Positions 50,501-62,409 of a stretch of DNA of 64,000 bases are shown here, piece by piece. Every line of letters starts with the position of its first letter. The first letter of the stretch is position 1. The notes under the pieces were generated by a model. That model was not told where the DNA came from and did no database searches. It saw nothing but the letters and a program-made list of their open reading frames with translations. The position numbers and the translations under genes were made by a program. Origin of the DNA: Azolla caroliniana (Eukaryota > Polypodiophyta); assembly GCA_043228905.1 (NCBI GenBank), contig JBHGNT010000006.1:3286001-3350000 (forward strand), written 5' to 3'.

Positions 50501-53500
50501 ATGTACATGTCTATCCAGGTCCTCCAAAATATTTCATTGACGTAAGAGGCAGTTTAAGCTTATACATTCCTACTTTATTCTAAAATTTCAGCAAGAAATC
50601 TATGTTTATAGTTATCCCTACTATGAATTGATTGATGTTAGTTGGGTGATTACCACTACCACTGGTTCCAACAACAGCTAGACTTTTACCACCAGGTATC
50701 TCAAAAGTTGTCCCATTCAAGATCGGTCTCCCCTTAATGTACCTAGTTTTCACAGTAAATACTGCATGCATCAAATGATGGTTTGAATTCAATCAGAGTT
50801 CATAAGAAAAATGATGGTAAAACGTAAAACCAACCACATGGTGGAGCCCATTTTTATAATCTAACATATTATTAAATTGTTTTCGAATATTTTACACTTT
50901 CATCTCTATTATATACTCCATCTATCCTATGCACAATTACAATAACCATCAGCTAACATCAAAACCTTTAAAGGTATGGGAATTAACTAGCACAACAATA
51001 AGCTCTACCAAAATCACAATGTTTGAATTTGAATGATAAGACAAAACAGGTCAAAAGAATAGGTACCCAAACTGCACATTCTCAAATTTGATAGACCCAG
51101 CATGCAACTCCAGAGGCTTAGCATTGATATTATCCACCACCTTTGGTTTGAACTATAAACGCAGAAAATATTAGAGAATAAATTGTGATTAAATTTCATG
51201 GATATTTGAACATTGTGTTCTAGAATAAAACGGTGCATACCTCAAGCAATGAGAATAATGCCTGCATATCAATCAGGCTTTGTTTGGTTTCTCTGTATAC
51301 TGTCCCCAGAAAGTTGAGAGGCAAAGAAAGTTGAAATAGAAGTCCATTAACCATCACCTAATAGAAAAGGCACATACTCTATGAAACAAAATGCTAGATC
51401 TCCCAGAAAGTATTTTGTTGTAAAATATGCTACCGAATTCAAATTTCAATCATAAAACCTCAAAAGGCTAAAACAAACTCAGTAGCAATGCCAACAAACT
51501 CTACACTCTTGCAATGAGAAATATTTCATCCACAGTGGATTAGAGGAGAGATATTACCTTAAAACGTAGTAGATTTATCATTTTGAATACCATTTCAAGA
51601 TAATTTTCTGCTGTTCTTCACCACCATTTACATGCTCCACAATCAATACGTGAAACTACTAATTCTCAGTGTCATAAAGGTGCATTACGTCATACACTAC
51701 ATTATATTTTCTCTAACCTAAAAAGAGAAATCAGCAAAAGTTTTCTTTGTCAAATATGTAAGATGCCAGGTTTGCCACTGGAGTTACAGATGATAACAGC
51801 CATTTAGGATATGCTATAGTCATAAAGAGACATATCTGTGTCATTCTATTTTAAATGCATTGCTTGGTTGAATATCAAGTCAATCACATGTGGACCCTGA
51901 AATATGAATGATTAGCGATGGGCACGGTTCGGTTTTGGTTCGGTTCAGTTTCAAGGCAAGAAACCGAACCGTTTATATAAAACAAAAATCAAACCAAACC
52001 GTTTATGAACTCTCAAGTATTGAAACCAAACCATTTAAGGAAAAGTAAACCAAACCATTTAAACCGAAACCGTTTAGGGAAAAGTTGAAACCAAACTGAA
52101 CCATTTAATAAAATATTTAAACCTAACTATTTAAGTCAAACTAATTAAACATTTAAATAAACAAAAATACATAAAATTAAATAAGCATTTAAGTTAAATT
52201 TATTAAATCAATAAAAGAAACTTTAATTGAATCATTAAATTAAATAAACATTTAAGTTTAATTAATTAATCAATAAAAAATCATTAATTAAACCATTAAA
52301 TTAATAAACTATTAAGGTTAAAAAAAAGTTAACCAAAAACCTATAAACCTATAAATCCAAGTTTTAGAACCGAACCATTTATCAAAAATACAAACCAAAC
52401 CATTATTTTTTTTTGGAACCAATAAACCGTTAAACCATGGCTTAACGGTTCAGTTCGGTTTGAGCCGAAACCGTGCCCATTGCTATGAATGATATAAAAA
52501 TCTTGAAATGTGCTTTGCCCTACACCAGACTTACCAAATCACCAATTGTCATTGAACCATCCATGATGCCCTTTGCACACATTACCATTGCTGCAGACAA
52601 AGCTGCACTAAAAATACAGTTCTGACCAAAGTTCAAAAATGATAGGCTGCTTTGAGTTTTCAATGCAGCACCTTCATACTCTGTCACAATACAAAAAGAG
52701 CAGCATGAAAAACATAATTACCAAATTAATTATACCAGCTATATGGCGTCCCTTTGTCATTGATCTTAAACATTAGCTTTATCATGATTGTATACCAAAC
52801 GCAACCTCCTTAGCAGTAAATCGACCATTCGAAAGAAAGAACAACTTACTCTTCAAAAATGAATCATATTTCTCTGCCTCATGGGCTTCATTGTTAAAGA
52901 ACTTTACAGTCTGCAATTAAAGAATGCATGACATTACCCACGTCAAAATTAAGTACTTCAAGAAATTATCCTTAAATAGTGTTAAGGTGAGTATACGTTA
53001 CCTCATAATTGATCAGAGAATCAATTGCCAAGGAACTAGCAGCATTTTCAGCCTTGTTCATTGTCTGTCTGAATTTTGTTCGCCACTGCAATTTACAGTT
53101 CCAATTTTACAACGAAAGAAGGCCAGCACATATTAATAGTACAGTTTCTATCACGATTCAAAAAAGCACTCAAATAAGGAAAGGTATAATATATTATGTG
53201 TGTGTGTGGAAGCAAAACCGGTTTAAAACTTAATTATCTTCATGACTCCATCAGGACTTCAGGAAAGACCACTGTCAAACACATCTTGACGGGAATGATA
53301 AGTAGATTATCCAACCTATTTTCATTATAACAGGAAGCAGCCATTTCTTTAATTGATTCTTGATTATGGACAAAGTTCAAATTCCTAGAGTTGGTACCCA
53401 TATGCCCAAAGCTATAACTGTAGTCTTCAACTATCTGACCACTCTCTTTATTGGATAATACACCAGAAGATGGTCGAGGTTCAAAGATGATCCATAAATT

Positions 53501-56500
53501 GTGTTCGTCCAGACAAAAATGTCAATGACAAAGCACAAAACTAAATAACAAGAATACTAAGCAGCAAAGGTGAGCATGCAGGCAGCCATAATTTAGTTTT
53601 GCCACCATGAAGATCTGGTGAAAAGTCCATTGATATGAACACCCAAACGGGATACATTGTTCTTCTTGCTTTTTTCAAATGCCACTAGCAACTAACGTTA
53701 AAATCATTACCATTAATATAATTTCTTCCCAGTGCAATTTAAGTAACCTAATTGTTTCTTACTATTACTAGGATTAAAAAAAACAAAGTACCTGTTTGTC
53801 ATGTCTTAAGCTTGCAATTGCAATCTCTTACTTGCATACAGAAGTAAAAATTAATGTGCTACACCATACGTCTGTGTGTCAAAGGTACTCACTTGTGTTA
53901 TACTGAAAGTGAATACTGTATAAGCTCCAACAGTCAAAGTTGTAACCCAAGCAAATGGTGCTCCAAATTTATAGGCCAGTATGCCTGCTACCATAGAAAT
54001 CTGGAAGCTAAAAGTTCAGTTGAATCCTAGTACGTCTTTATTTTCCAAACAATACATAATAATCAATCTACCTCCAAGAGAGTGGGAAATATGTTGAAGA
54101 CCATTGAAGTTAATATGAAATTAATTCCACGTGTTCCTCGGTCAATAGTTCGATGCAGGGCACCTGTTTGCCGGCTGTGGCATACTTCATTTATGGTTAT
54201 TATGAGACAACACCATGCAGAATAAAGTTCCAAATGGTTACATGTTGCTTACAGTTTACCTCAAATGAAATGTCAGATCCAAGTTGTGCAAATGCAAAAA
54301 TACCTGTGGAAATCACACATGTGTCAGAATTAATATTCGTTTAGTGTGACCCTTATTATGCCTTTACTCTTTACAATCAAGCAAGATTATACGTTTGCAT
54401 TCCCCAACACATTCAAGAAATTTTTCAGCCTTTTTCTGTTGAGATAATGATCTACAAACATGCATACATCCTGCAGATAGCATGCTGTGGAACCTTAATA
54501 CATCGCAAATCTTCCTGCAGATGACATACTGGTCCCATATAACTCCAATCTAGGTTTTTATGCAAGCTTTCCAGCAGGACATTATTGCACAGCTCTTCTG
54601 AGTCACAATTAGGACAACTACAAGACAATGATGATGCCATGAAAAACAATTTTAAAGGCGGGGCAAAGAATGTAGGAGACCATATTAGCAACAATTTTCA
54701 AGCCAATTCCCAAGGTAACATAATTTGCTGTGATATGTACCCAGCTTTTCACATCACTTGATTTTGTAGGCTGAAACAATATACTACATATAAATCTATA
54801 CAAAAAATTAAGTGGCACCATTGTACCTTCCTGAAGATTGGATATTGACTCCATAGAAGTCAAGAAATTATAAGGCTATTATTGTTGATGCAGTGTGATA
54901 AGAGTACATTTATGTAATTATCTAAAGAATGAGCTCAATAACTTTAACCAAGACTCCAAGTGGATGGGTGTCAAAAACAACAGGAAATCGTTCGGTAAGG
55001 TAGGAGTTGAGGAGGCTGCTGCTTGGTTGATTTCACGAGCCTTGCATTATAACAAAAGCCAAACTTATATAACCATAAGAGTAAAAGTGTCCAGAGGATA
55101 AAATGGTTTATATGGGGCTTTTCAAATCACCCAAGATTAGTCAACATTTGTTCTCTACATTAATGAGCTGGGTTGCACTGCATAAGGTGGAGATGACAAC
55201 AGCCACACTAGGAAATACATGGATTTCCATCCAACTAGGATACCCACCATACAAGGAGGTTGCCACTCAGCAAGGTGATGAATAACTCTAAACACACAGT
55301 ACCTAGGAGGTTTCCTCATAACACTATGCTAACATACATGGTTTGTTACAGTACAGACTATAACAGAACCCACAAGTTCCATAGATCCCCCAAATAACAG
55401 AACCCACAAATTATCAAAGTCATTAAGAGGCAATGACACACTAGACGTTACCAAAGCAAGACTGGAAAGACCATAGGGAACTAAAGACCAAAATACTACA
55501 GAGCAGATATTCCTACTATTGAGTTGCTGGTGTAGTCTTTCTGTTCGATATTCATTTTTAGTCTACCCTCTGAGTCCAAACGTGTGTACAGATCGCCATT
55601 TTGATGCAATGGTGTTAGATATTTTAATATTAGAAAAAAAAAAATGCGAAGTGTCACTCGAGGCTTGCCATAATGGGGTTTTCCATGAGAACAGGGAAAA
55701 GAACAATCTCAACATTTCCTCACAGGCTTTTATTTTAAGAGTGAGCTTCACCTTCCAGAAATATGGACTTCGGACAAAAACTTCTTGAGGGGATATTATT
55801 AGTAAAAACCCAGCACATCTAGTATAAGGTATTTTATTTGTAAGCTAAACCCTAAACCTTAAATGATTTTTTCAAGCTTTTTGATTTGGTTAAAGTAATG
55901 TGAAAGTCTTTTCGAATGTATATATAAAAGAGAAAAAAAAAGGAAGTAATAATTTCCTGATAATACCACATCCACAAGATGACATGTTTAATTTTCACAG
56001 TAAATATTCTCATATCAAGATTATAATAAAAGAACATGATTAATCTTACCTTCCTTGCAATGATCCGGATGGTATCCTGCGATATTTTTGCGAATACAGA
56101 ATTTCGAAGCTCTATTAAAACAAAGGGAGAACTTGATAAATCAATTTCCATGATACTATATTTGAAGGTGTACTAGTAAAAGTATTCAAGGAAATCAAGT
56201 ATAAAATGCTCACTGAAAACATAAAAAATCACCAGAAAATGTAGAAAAAATAATGTAAGTTACAAGCTGTCAAAATTTACCATTACAGGCTGCGGCACCA
56301 GCTCGAGTTAGGCCATATGCTAAAAGCAAAACCACGGGAGTTCCCAAGCCAACAATAGCCATGGAGTTCGTTGCCACCATTTCAGGAGTCATGCTGAGAG
56401 CATCGACCGCGTACTTGAACAAAAACGGTACTTGCACATTCAACACCTAAAGTGAAAAGTCATGCTGGAATTTATGAAGTTGTTCCTCTAAATGAGAAAT

Positions 56501-57689
56501 TATATATATATACATTTCTAGTTGTTATTATCACAATTTGCTTTTTATTTCTGTAAAACTATGTCTCACTAACATATAAATGGTTCATACTTTTACTGGA
56601 TTTGTTCAATCCAAATCCTAGATATCTTAAAATTTGGATGTTTGCGAAATTTTCAAATAAGCTATTTAAGATAAACCAAACGTCAAATATATTCCTTTTC
56701 CCAGTAGAAACAGATATTTATATTTTAACATGCTTTTGTAGAGTTTTCGATATTGTTTCTTCTGGATGCTCTTAGTTCACAGAAAGTATTTAATTTTGAC
56801 GGAGAGAAGCTTTTGTAATTATTAGTATTCTATACCTTTGAACCAATTAGAAGACCAAGCGAAGCAAACAATCGCAATCTAAACTCTGTATTATCTCTGG
56901 GCCATAAGTAAGCACCCAAATTTTGTAGTATTCGCAGATCTGCCACCGAGCTTTCTTGAGTATCATGGGGCTTGCCAATCTCTCCTCCTTTTGAGGAATG
57001 GCTTGCAGGAGTTGCACCTCCAATAGCCTTGCTCTCCACCGACAAAAACCTAACCTTCCGAACCCTATCTATGTTAGACTCCTGTAAAATGACAGATTGC
57101 AACTTATTGTATTGAAAGTACACTATGCGCAGTGATAACGGGGGGAAATTACGAATCAAATAAAATTGAATCCTCACAGCATTAACCATATTTTACTCTC
57201 AATTTGCTACTTCATCAAGATGGAATCGAACTTATGAAAACGGTTTACATTTCCAATTTGATTTATGATGTAGTAAGAATGACACCAAAGTTAATGGCAC
57301 AAGTATGTACAACATTGTCTATATATGACCTAATTGTAACTGTGTGCATTCAATGCTATACTATGCAACAAATAAGTCAAATTTCCAAGTGAAGAGATCA
57401 GAATAGAGACCGTGCCAAGTAATGAAGCTAATCCAGAGGAATTCTGGTTGCTAAATGATAGTCTTCTTCTTCCATCGAGGATATTTTGCTGACCAGGAGT
57501 CACAGGGTTAACTTCTCTTGGGATCCATGATAAATGCTTACAAGAAGAGTGATAATTTCTCAACAATGGTAATCGACAATCCAACTCAAATTCTTTCGAA
57601 GATCTAGATGAAACCAAAAACGTGGATTTTTTCAACAGAACTTTTCTGATATGTCTGGATTGTAGGAAAGCCCTGTGTATACCGCCCAT
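47532..57689 (-). CDS. ATM3: Mitochondrial half-size ABC exporter, ATM3/ABCB25 type
   Basis: Twenty exons join in phase to 740 codons plus stop: 57689-57411, 57081-56836, 56446-56281, 56111-56050, 54303-54260, 54174-54072, 54000-53893, 53085-53002, 52910-52850, 52680-52535, 51357-51241, 51152-51067, 50742-50654, 50013-49958, 49873-49793, 49696-49631, 49530-49438, 49325-49261, 48013-47878, 47666-47532. An Arg/Lys-rich N terminus fits mitochondrial import. One membrane domain (about 160-440) contains LSRQTGAL and DRGTRGINF. The nucleotide-binding domain has Walker A GTSGSGKST (526-534), Q-loop Gln574, signature LSGGEKQR (630-637), Walker B ending CDE (653-655) and switch His686. It should act as an inner-membrane homodimer exporting a glutathione-linked sulfur compound needed for cytosolic Fe-S and molybdenum cofactor assembly. 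Arabidopsis has three ATM paralogues; ATM3 is chosen as the main conserved form. The exon 1 donor (GTCTCT) is weak. Intron 10 holds a hAT element. Confidence 0.94.
51913..52485. mobile_element. Non-autonomous hAT element (MITE-like), 573 bp
   Basis: The inverted ends read TAGCGATGGGCACGGTT at the left and, on the opposite strand, TAGCAATGGGCACGGTT at the right, with further subterminal AACCGAAC-type repeats. The element is flanked by a perfect 8-bp target duplication TGAATGAT at 51905-51912 and 52486-52493, which is diagnostic for the hAT superfamily. The interior is AT-rich with repeated AAACCGTTTAA-like words and codes for nothing. It lies in intron 10 of the ABC transporter. Confidence 0.95.
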
Positions 57690-58325
57690 TGTAGAATACA
57701 CAATCACTCTAAAGGCATCATCGACTCATCGAAAACACTGATATGATCTTAGGGTTCAATGTATTATATATGTATACTATATACATATGAGATGAAATAT
57801 CTCATACTGAGAATTGAGAGTTTTTTCTTCCAGTTAAATACAGCACTATCTCCCCTGTTTCTTCATTCGTTGCACTAGAGAGAAGCATTAATTTTCCACT
57901 CTTACTTCTTCGTAAGATCTTCTTTCGACAGAGTGAAATGAAATTAATGTCGGCAGATGTGACCAAGAAGAACTACTTGTTAAGATTCATTGCTTTCTAA
58001 CAGAGCGTGAGGATTTTGTTGGAGGAAAAACTGATCTAGACCTGCAATAACTCGTTTCAAAAATGTCGGAAACGAAGCACTCACTGTCTTGATTCATAGT
58101 AAGAAAAAGGGAGACCCACGAAGAGAGATCGTGTGGTGGGGTCTGCGTCTCTGTCTCTGTCTCCGTCTCTGTTTCTCTCCCTCTCTCTCTCTCTCTCTGG
58201 AAAAGGAGGCTTTTTATGTATGTCATCACAACATTCATTGAATGTCGACACATATTTAAAACCCTAACAAAAATCTTCATCTCAATTTTGACCCTCGCAT
58301 ATGTGAGTCTCAAAGAGAGAGAGAG
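57690..58325. promoter_or_regulatory. Likely promoter and 5' leader of the ABC transporter
   Basis: A TATATATGTATACTATATAC stretch at about 57764-57785 and a CT-rich segment at 58140-58200 lie upstream of the ATG on the minus strand. Either could belong to the core promoter or leader. No transcription start is known. Confidence 0.35.
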
Positions 58326-58632
58326 ATTTAAGAAATATGTTTGAAGTACATACCAGAGAAGTGAGAAATTTGAGTTTTGAACCCAAGACTTAGTTTAGTG
58401 CTTATAGTGTAGCACCTTAAGTGATATGTACATATTTTTGAAGTACCAAAGAAGCGAGAAAATTAAGTTTTGAACCCAAGACTTAGTGCTTATAGTGTAG
58501 CACCTTAAGAGATATGTTTGAAGTAATAAAGACGTGAGAAAATTGAGTTTTGAACCCAAGACTAGCACCTTAAGAGATATGGTTGAAGTAATAGAGAACT
58601 GAGAAAATTGAGTGGTAGTGCTAATAGTGTAG
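58326..58632. repeat. Tandem repeat, unit about 75-95 bp, about four copies
   Basis: GTTTTGAACCCAAGACT, GCTTATAGTGTAGCACCTTA and GAAGTA..GAGAA blocks recur at about 58372, 58470 and 58548, with a partial fourth copy. Copies differ by small deletions. This is the first of three unrelated arrays upstream of the ABC transporter. Confidence 0.85.
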
Positions 58633-58715
58633 CAACTTACCACCGGGGTACACTAATTGCAAACAAAGAAATGGAGAGACAAATATACACAAACTGACAT
58701 AAACATAAAACTGGA

Positions 58716-59246
58716 TATGTCACTTGCACATCGTTGCAAGCAGAAGTTCCTTGCCAAAAAATGAGTCCCCCGTATACCTTCCACAAGATAACTAAACGGC
58801 TTGAACCTCCATGATCACATAAGCAAGTGTCATTTATGGCAGTTTCGTGCCTGAACTCCACTTTGCTTTTTGGAGGTATCGACTATGAGAAGGTCCGAGT
58901 CTAATGTCACTAGGACATCGTTGCAAGCAAAAGTTCCTCGCTAGAAAAAGAGTCCCCCCTATGCCTTCTACAAGGCTTGAACCTCCATGATCACATAAGC
59001 AAGTCTCATTTATCGCAATTTTGGTGCTTGAAATCCACTATGCTTTTTGGAGGTATCGACTATGAGAAGGTCCGAGACTAATGTCACTAGGACATCGTTG
59101 CAAGCAAAAGTTCCTCACTAGAAAAAGAGTCCCCCCTATGCCTTCTACAAGGCTTGAACCTCCATGATCACATAAGTAAGTTTCATTTATCGCAATTTTG
59201 GTGCTTGAAATCCACTATGCTTTTTGGAGGTATCGATTATGAGAAG
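58716..59246. repeat. 177-bp tandem repeat, three copies
   Basis: TTTTTGGAGGTATCGA recurs at 58868, 59045 and 59222, a constant 177 bp. Other shared blocks are CATCGTTGCAAGCA, GAGTCCCCC and TGAACCTCCATGATCACATA. The second and third copies are nearly identical; the first is more diverged and carries a short insertion. Confidence 0.92.
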
Positions 59247-59640
59247 ATCTGAGTCTATGGAAAGTCTAGAGGAACTTGGAAGGCATCTATTTTGTTGTAT
59301 GCTCATGATTCTCGCATAAATATGTGTATTGTGTCGCTGAAGTTTCAAGTCTAAGACCAAGTAGAAGTTGAGCTTCGAGTCCAAGATGATATGTTTGGGT
59401 CTATTGCAACTCTTTCTAAACACAAAGATATTTATCACTTGCAACAAATATGTCCCCTTACTTCTGATAGCGGTTAGGGTGGAAGATTAGAAACATGTAT
59501 CCATGTCGATGCCTGTCAACCTGAAACTAATAAAGACTTTGACCCAATGACTCGAGAGAGTGAACAAATTTTGAACTCTTGACAAAAATCTCTCATATAT
59601 GTGTGACACATAAGCCTATTAGTGATATAGGAGAAGTTCA

Positions 59641-60734
59641 TTTTGAGTTTTGATAAGAACCATTTGCAAGTTTGGACACATACCCTAGGGTACCTAAAGG
59701 ATGCAATCATATTTGGCATCAAATCTATCGAAGGGACAATGTTGGTCAAATCTTGTGTTTTTGAATGAGTTATAGATTTGGAAAATGTAAGGTCTATTGT
59801 TGGATTTTGCCCTCCCTCAACAATGTCCAAAGTATTTCCTTTCACTAGTAAAAAACAAACGCGTGTCGTTATCCTTGGTTGAAGGGGAGCAATAGGTGAC
59901 ATGTTGTGTGGGGCATGCAAAGTGGTGTGTTAGAGAAACATCCCAAAGTAAATCAATATGTTGATTAAGGGGGAGCCTACATAGATAGTATGCAACAACT
60001 CGAATTTTGAGTTTTGATAAGAACCATTTGCAAGTTTGGACACATACCCTAGGGTACCTAAAGGATGCAATCATATTTGGCATCAAATCTATCGAAGGGA
60101 CAATGTTGGTCAACTCTTGTGTTTTTGAATGAGCTATAGATTTGGAAAATGTAAGGTCTATTGTTGGATTTTGCCCCCCCTCAACAATGTCCAAAGTATT
60201 TCCTTTCACTAGTAAAAAACAAACGCGTGTCGTTATCCTTGGTTGAAGGGGAGCAATAGGTGACATGTTGTGTGGGGCATGCAAAGTGGTGTGTTAGATA
60301 AACATCCCAAAGTAAATCAATATGTTGATTAAGGGGGGAGCCTACATAGATAGTATGCAACAACTAGAATTTTGAGTTTTGATAAGAACCATTTGCAAGT
60401 TTGGACACATACCCTAGGGTACCTAAAGGATGCAATCATATTTGGCATCGAATATATCGAAGGGACAACGTTGGTCAAATCTCGTGTTTTTGAATGAGCT
60501 ATAGATTTGGAAAATGTAAGGTCTATTGTTGGATTTTGCTCCCCCTCAACAATGTCCGAAGTATTTCCTTTCACTAGTAAAAAGCAAATGCATGTCGTTA
60601 TCCTTGGTTGAAGGGGAGCAATAGGTGACATGTTGTGTGGGGCATGCAAAGTGGTGTGTTAGAGAAACATCCCAAAGTAAATCAATATGTTGATTAAGGG
60701 GGAGCCTACATAGATAGTATGCAACAACTAGAAT
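59641..60734. repeat. 364-bp tandem repeat, three near-identical copies
   Basis: TTTTGAGTTTTGATAAGAAC starts at 59641, 60005 and 60370. Copies differ at only a few percent of sites, so amplification was recent. Each unit holds a minus-strand open stretch beginning MHAPHNMSP; because 364 is not a multiple of three, the frame shifts between units and no common protein results. The unit contains TTGATTAAGGGGGAG, which looks like a copia-type polypurine tract, so it may derive from a retroelement. Confidence 0.95.
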
Positions 60735-62310
60735 TGCATTGCTATCACAAAGAACAATGTTCCATAGGTGGACCAAACATAACAAGATCTAATGTCATCT
60801 CATGTAACAATTACCCATTTCTAATGAAAAAGTGAAGTTTTGATTGTTTTTCTCAATGATAGACCTCACTATCATGCAATGAATTAGAATTGTATCTTCT
60901 CATTTAGGAGCACATGAATTAGAACTACCGTTGTAGTATTGCGAATCAAGCTTTAACACATTGTTAAATATAATTGTTTTCTTGTACATTGTCTAGTTTT
61001 TTTTTTAACTACCACTCGATAGTTATATCACTTGATATGATTGAGTAAAACAAGGAATTGTGTTTTCTCGTCCTTTCCTTTTCGTAATGCACTTCCAAAA
61101 ATTCTTCAATGTGTTGCCTTACAATCCATTATCTGATTCCTTGGACCTAGTTTGCTTTTATGGAATTTTTTTATAGATATTCAATTTCACATTTGTCATT
61201 AGGGAGGTGACTCAATGATGTTTTCCTAACTTTCGTGCTTGTAACTCTTTGAAGGGCTTAAAACTCTTTCAATTTCAAGAAGCATTACAAAATACAAGGT
61301 TGTGACCTTAACCCCTAGAGAAAAACATAATGTTTTATTTGGTATTTTATCTATTTCAACCCATGAGCTCAACTCCTAAAAAATATTCACCACTAAAGCA
61401 TCAAATATTACAAACTCCTAACCTTTCGGATCTCTTGGATATGCTTAAGTGGCACATTTTCTCAAGTCCATAGCTTTGGATTGTGCCAACGTTTTTATTA
61501 GCTTGACACTTGTTCTAAGCATGTTGGTGTGGCACCATAGCTCTAGGGTGTTTAAAACATTGAACTACCACCTCATGAATTTCTTCCCATTATTAATAAA
61601 ATGATTGGCTACAACCTAGATTTTAAAAATTGGTTGTGCTTACCATCGATACTTTGGTCATAGCCACATTTTTATGGGGTCTATTTTAGAGAATTCACTC
61701 ATGTAAAATGCCTTAAGTGAGAAATATACAATTTCAACCTATGTAATGTCTCCAATGATTGTCATTTTCCCATCATTTTCAAATTTACCAATGTAAGACA
61801 TGGGAGAAGTGCAAAGATTGATCATGAGCTATTTGTGGGTTGGCAATGAAGGCAATGAATGAAGTTGTCCAAGGGCTTTCATGGGCCACAATTGCTAAGT
61901 TGTTGCGTCAAGGACAATTAGGAAATATTGATCCTTGACAACAACCAAAAGCTTTGTGTTGTGAGATTGGTGATTAGGGGACTGTTACACGGGACTAGAA
62001 CCATGGAAACAAATGTTGATGTACATATTGCAAAGGTTTTGCCAAAAAACTGGTGGAGATTGGAACTTGGAAGCCCAATATTCAATGGCGTTTTGTGGCA
62101 GACAACATTTATATTTTTACAAAATGGCAAAACAATAGACAACCATTCATATGGAAATCGATATTCAATGACCATAGGGGACATATGATTGGAAAGTGTA
62201 TATGATGCACATGGACAAAATTAGATGGGGTGACCAACACAACCCATTTATGTCCTCAACGTCAAATCAAAGCACCTTGGTGCTCAAAACTAAAGGGGTG
62301 AATCTACACA
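60735..62310. other. Intergenic, decayed retroelement sequence
   Basis: AT-rich DNA. Frames at 61918-62188 are open on both strands; the plus frame (MILDNNQKL...) could be the region before the zinc knuckle listed next, but I cannot align it with confidence. Confidence 0.45.
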
Positions 62311-62409
62311 AATTGTCCTTTTTGTATGTATCTAGTGGACACTGTTAAGCATTGTTTGTAAAGTTGTAATTTTGCGGTGGAAATATGGAAAAGAATCTTA
62401 AAACTTTTC
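62311..62409 (+). mobile_element. Decayed non-LTR retrotransposon, zinc-binding reverse-transcriptase tail
   Basis: The plus frame reads NCPFCMYLVDTVKHCL, then a stop in place of the usual Trp, then SCNFAVEIWKRILKLF. The CxxC...H...C spacing with a closing IWKRI matches the zf-RVT tail of plant LINE reverse transcriptases. No intact reverse transcriptase is attached. Confidence 0.7.

Noticed and set aside
57690-57707. Six-residue N-terminal extension of the ABC transporter
   Set aside because: The codon at 57707 is GTG, not ATG.
58470-58490. TTGAACCCAAG words resembling a tRNA T-arm
   Set aside because: No cloverleaf can be folded around them; they belong to the tandem repeat unit.
58326-59246. 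Regular repeats resembling a CRISPR array
   Set aside because: Direct head-to-tail tandem copies without spacers, in plant nuclear DNA.
59516-60785. Minus-strand frames of 60-155 codons beginning MHAPHNMSP
   Set aside because: They are the same stretch read in each copy of a 364-bp tandem repeat, with frame changes between copies and no known domain.
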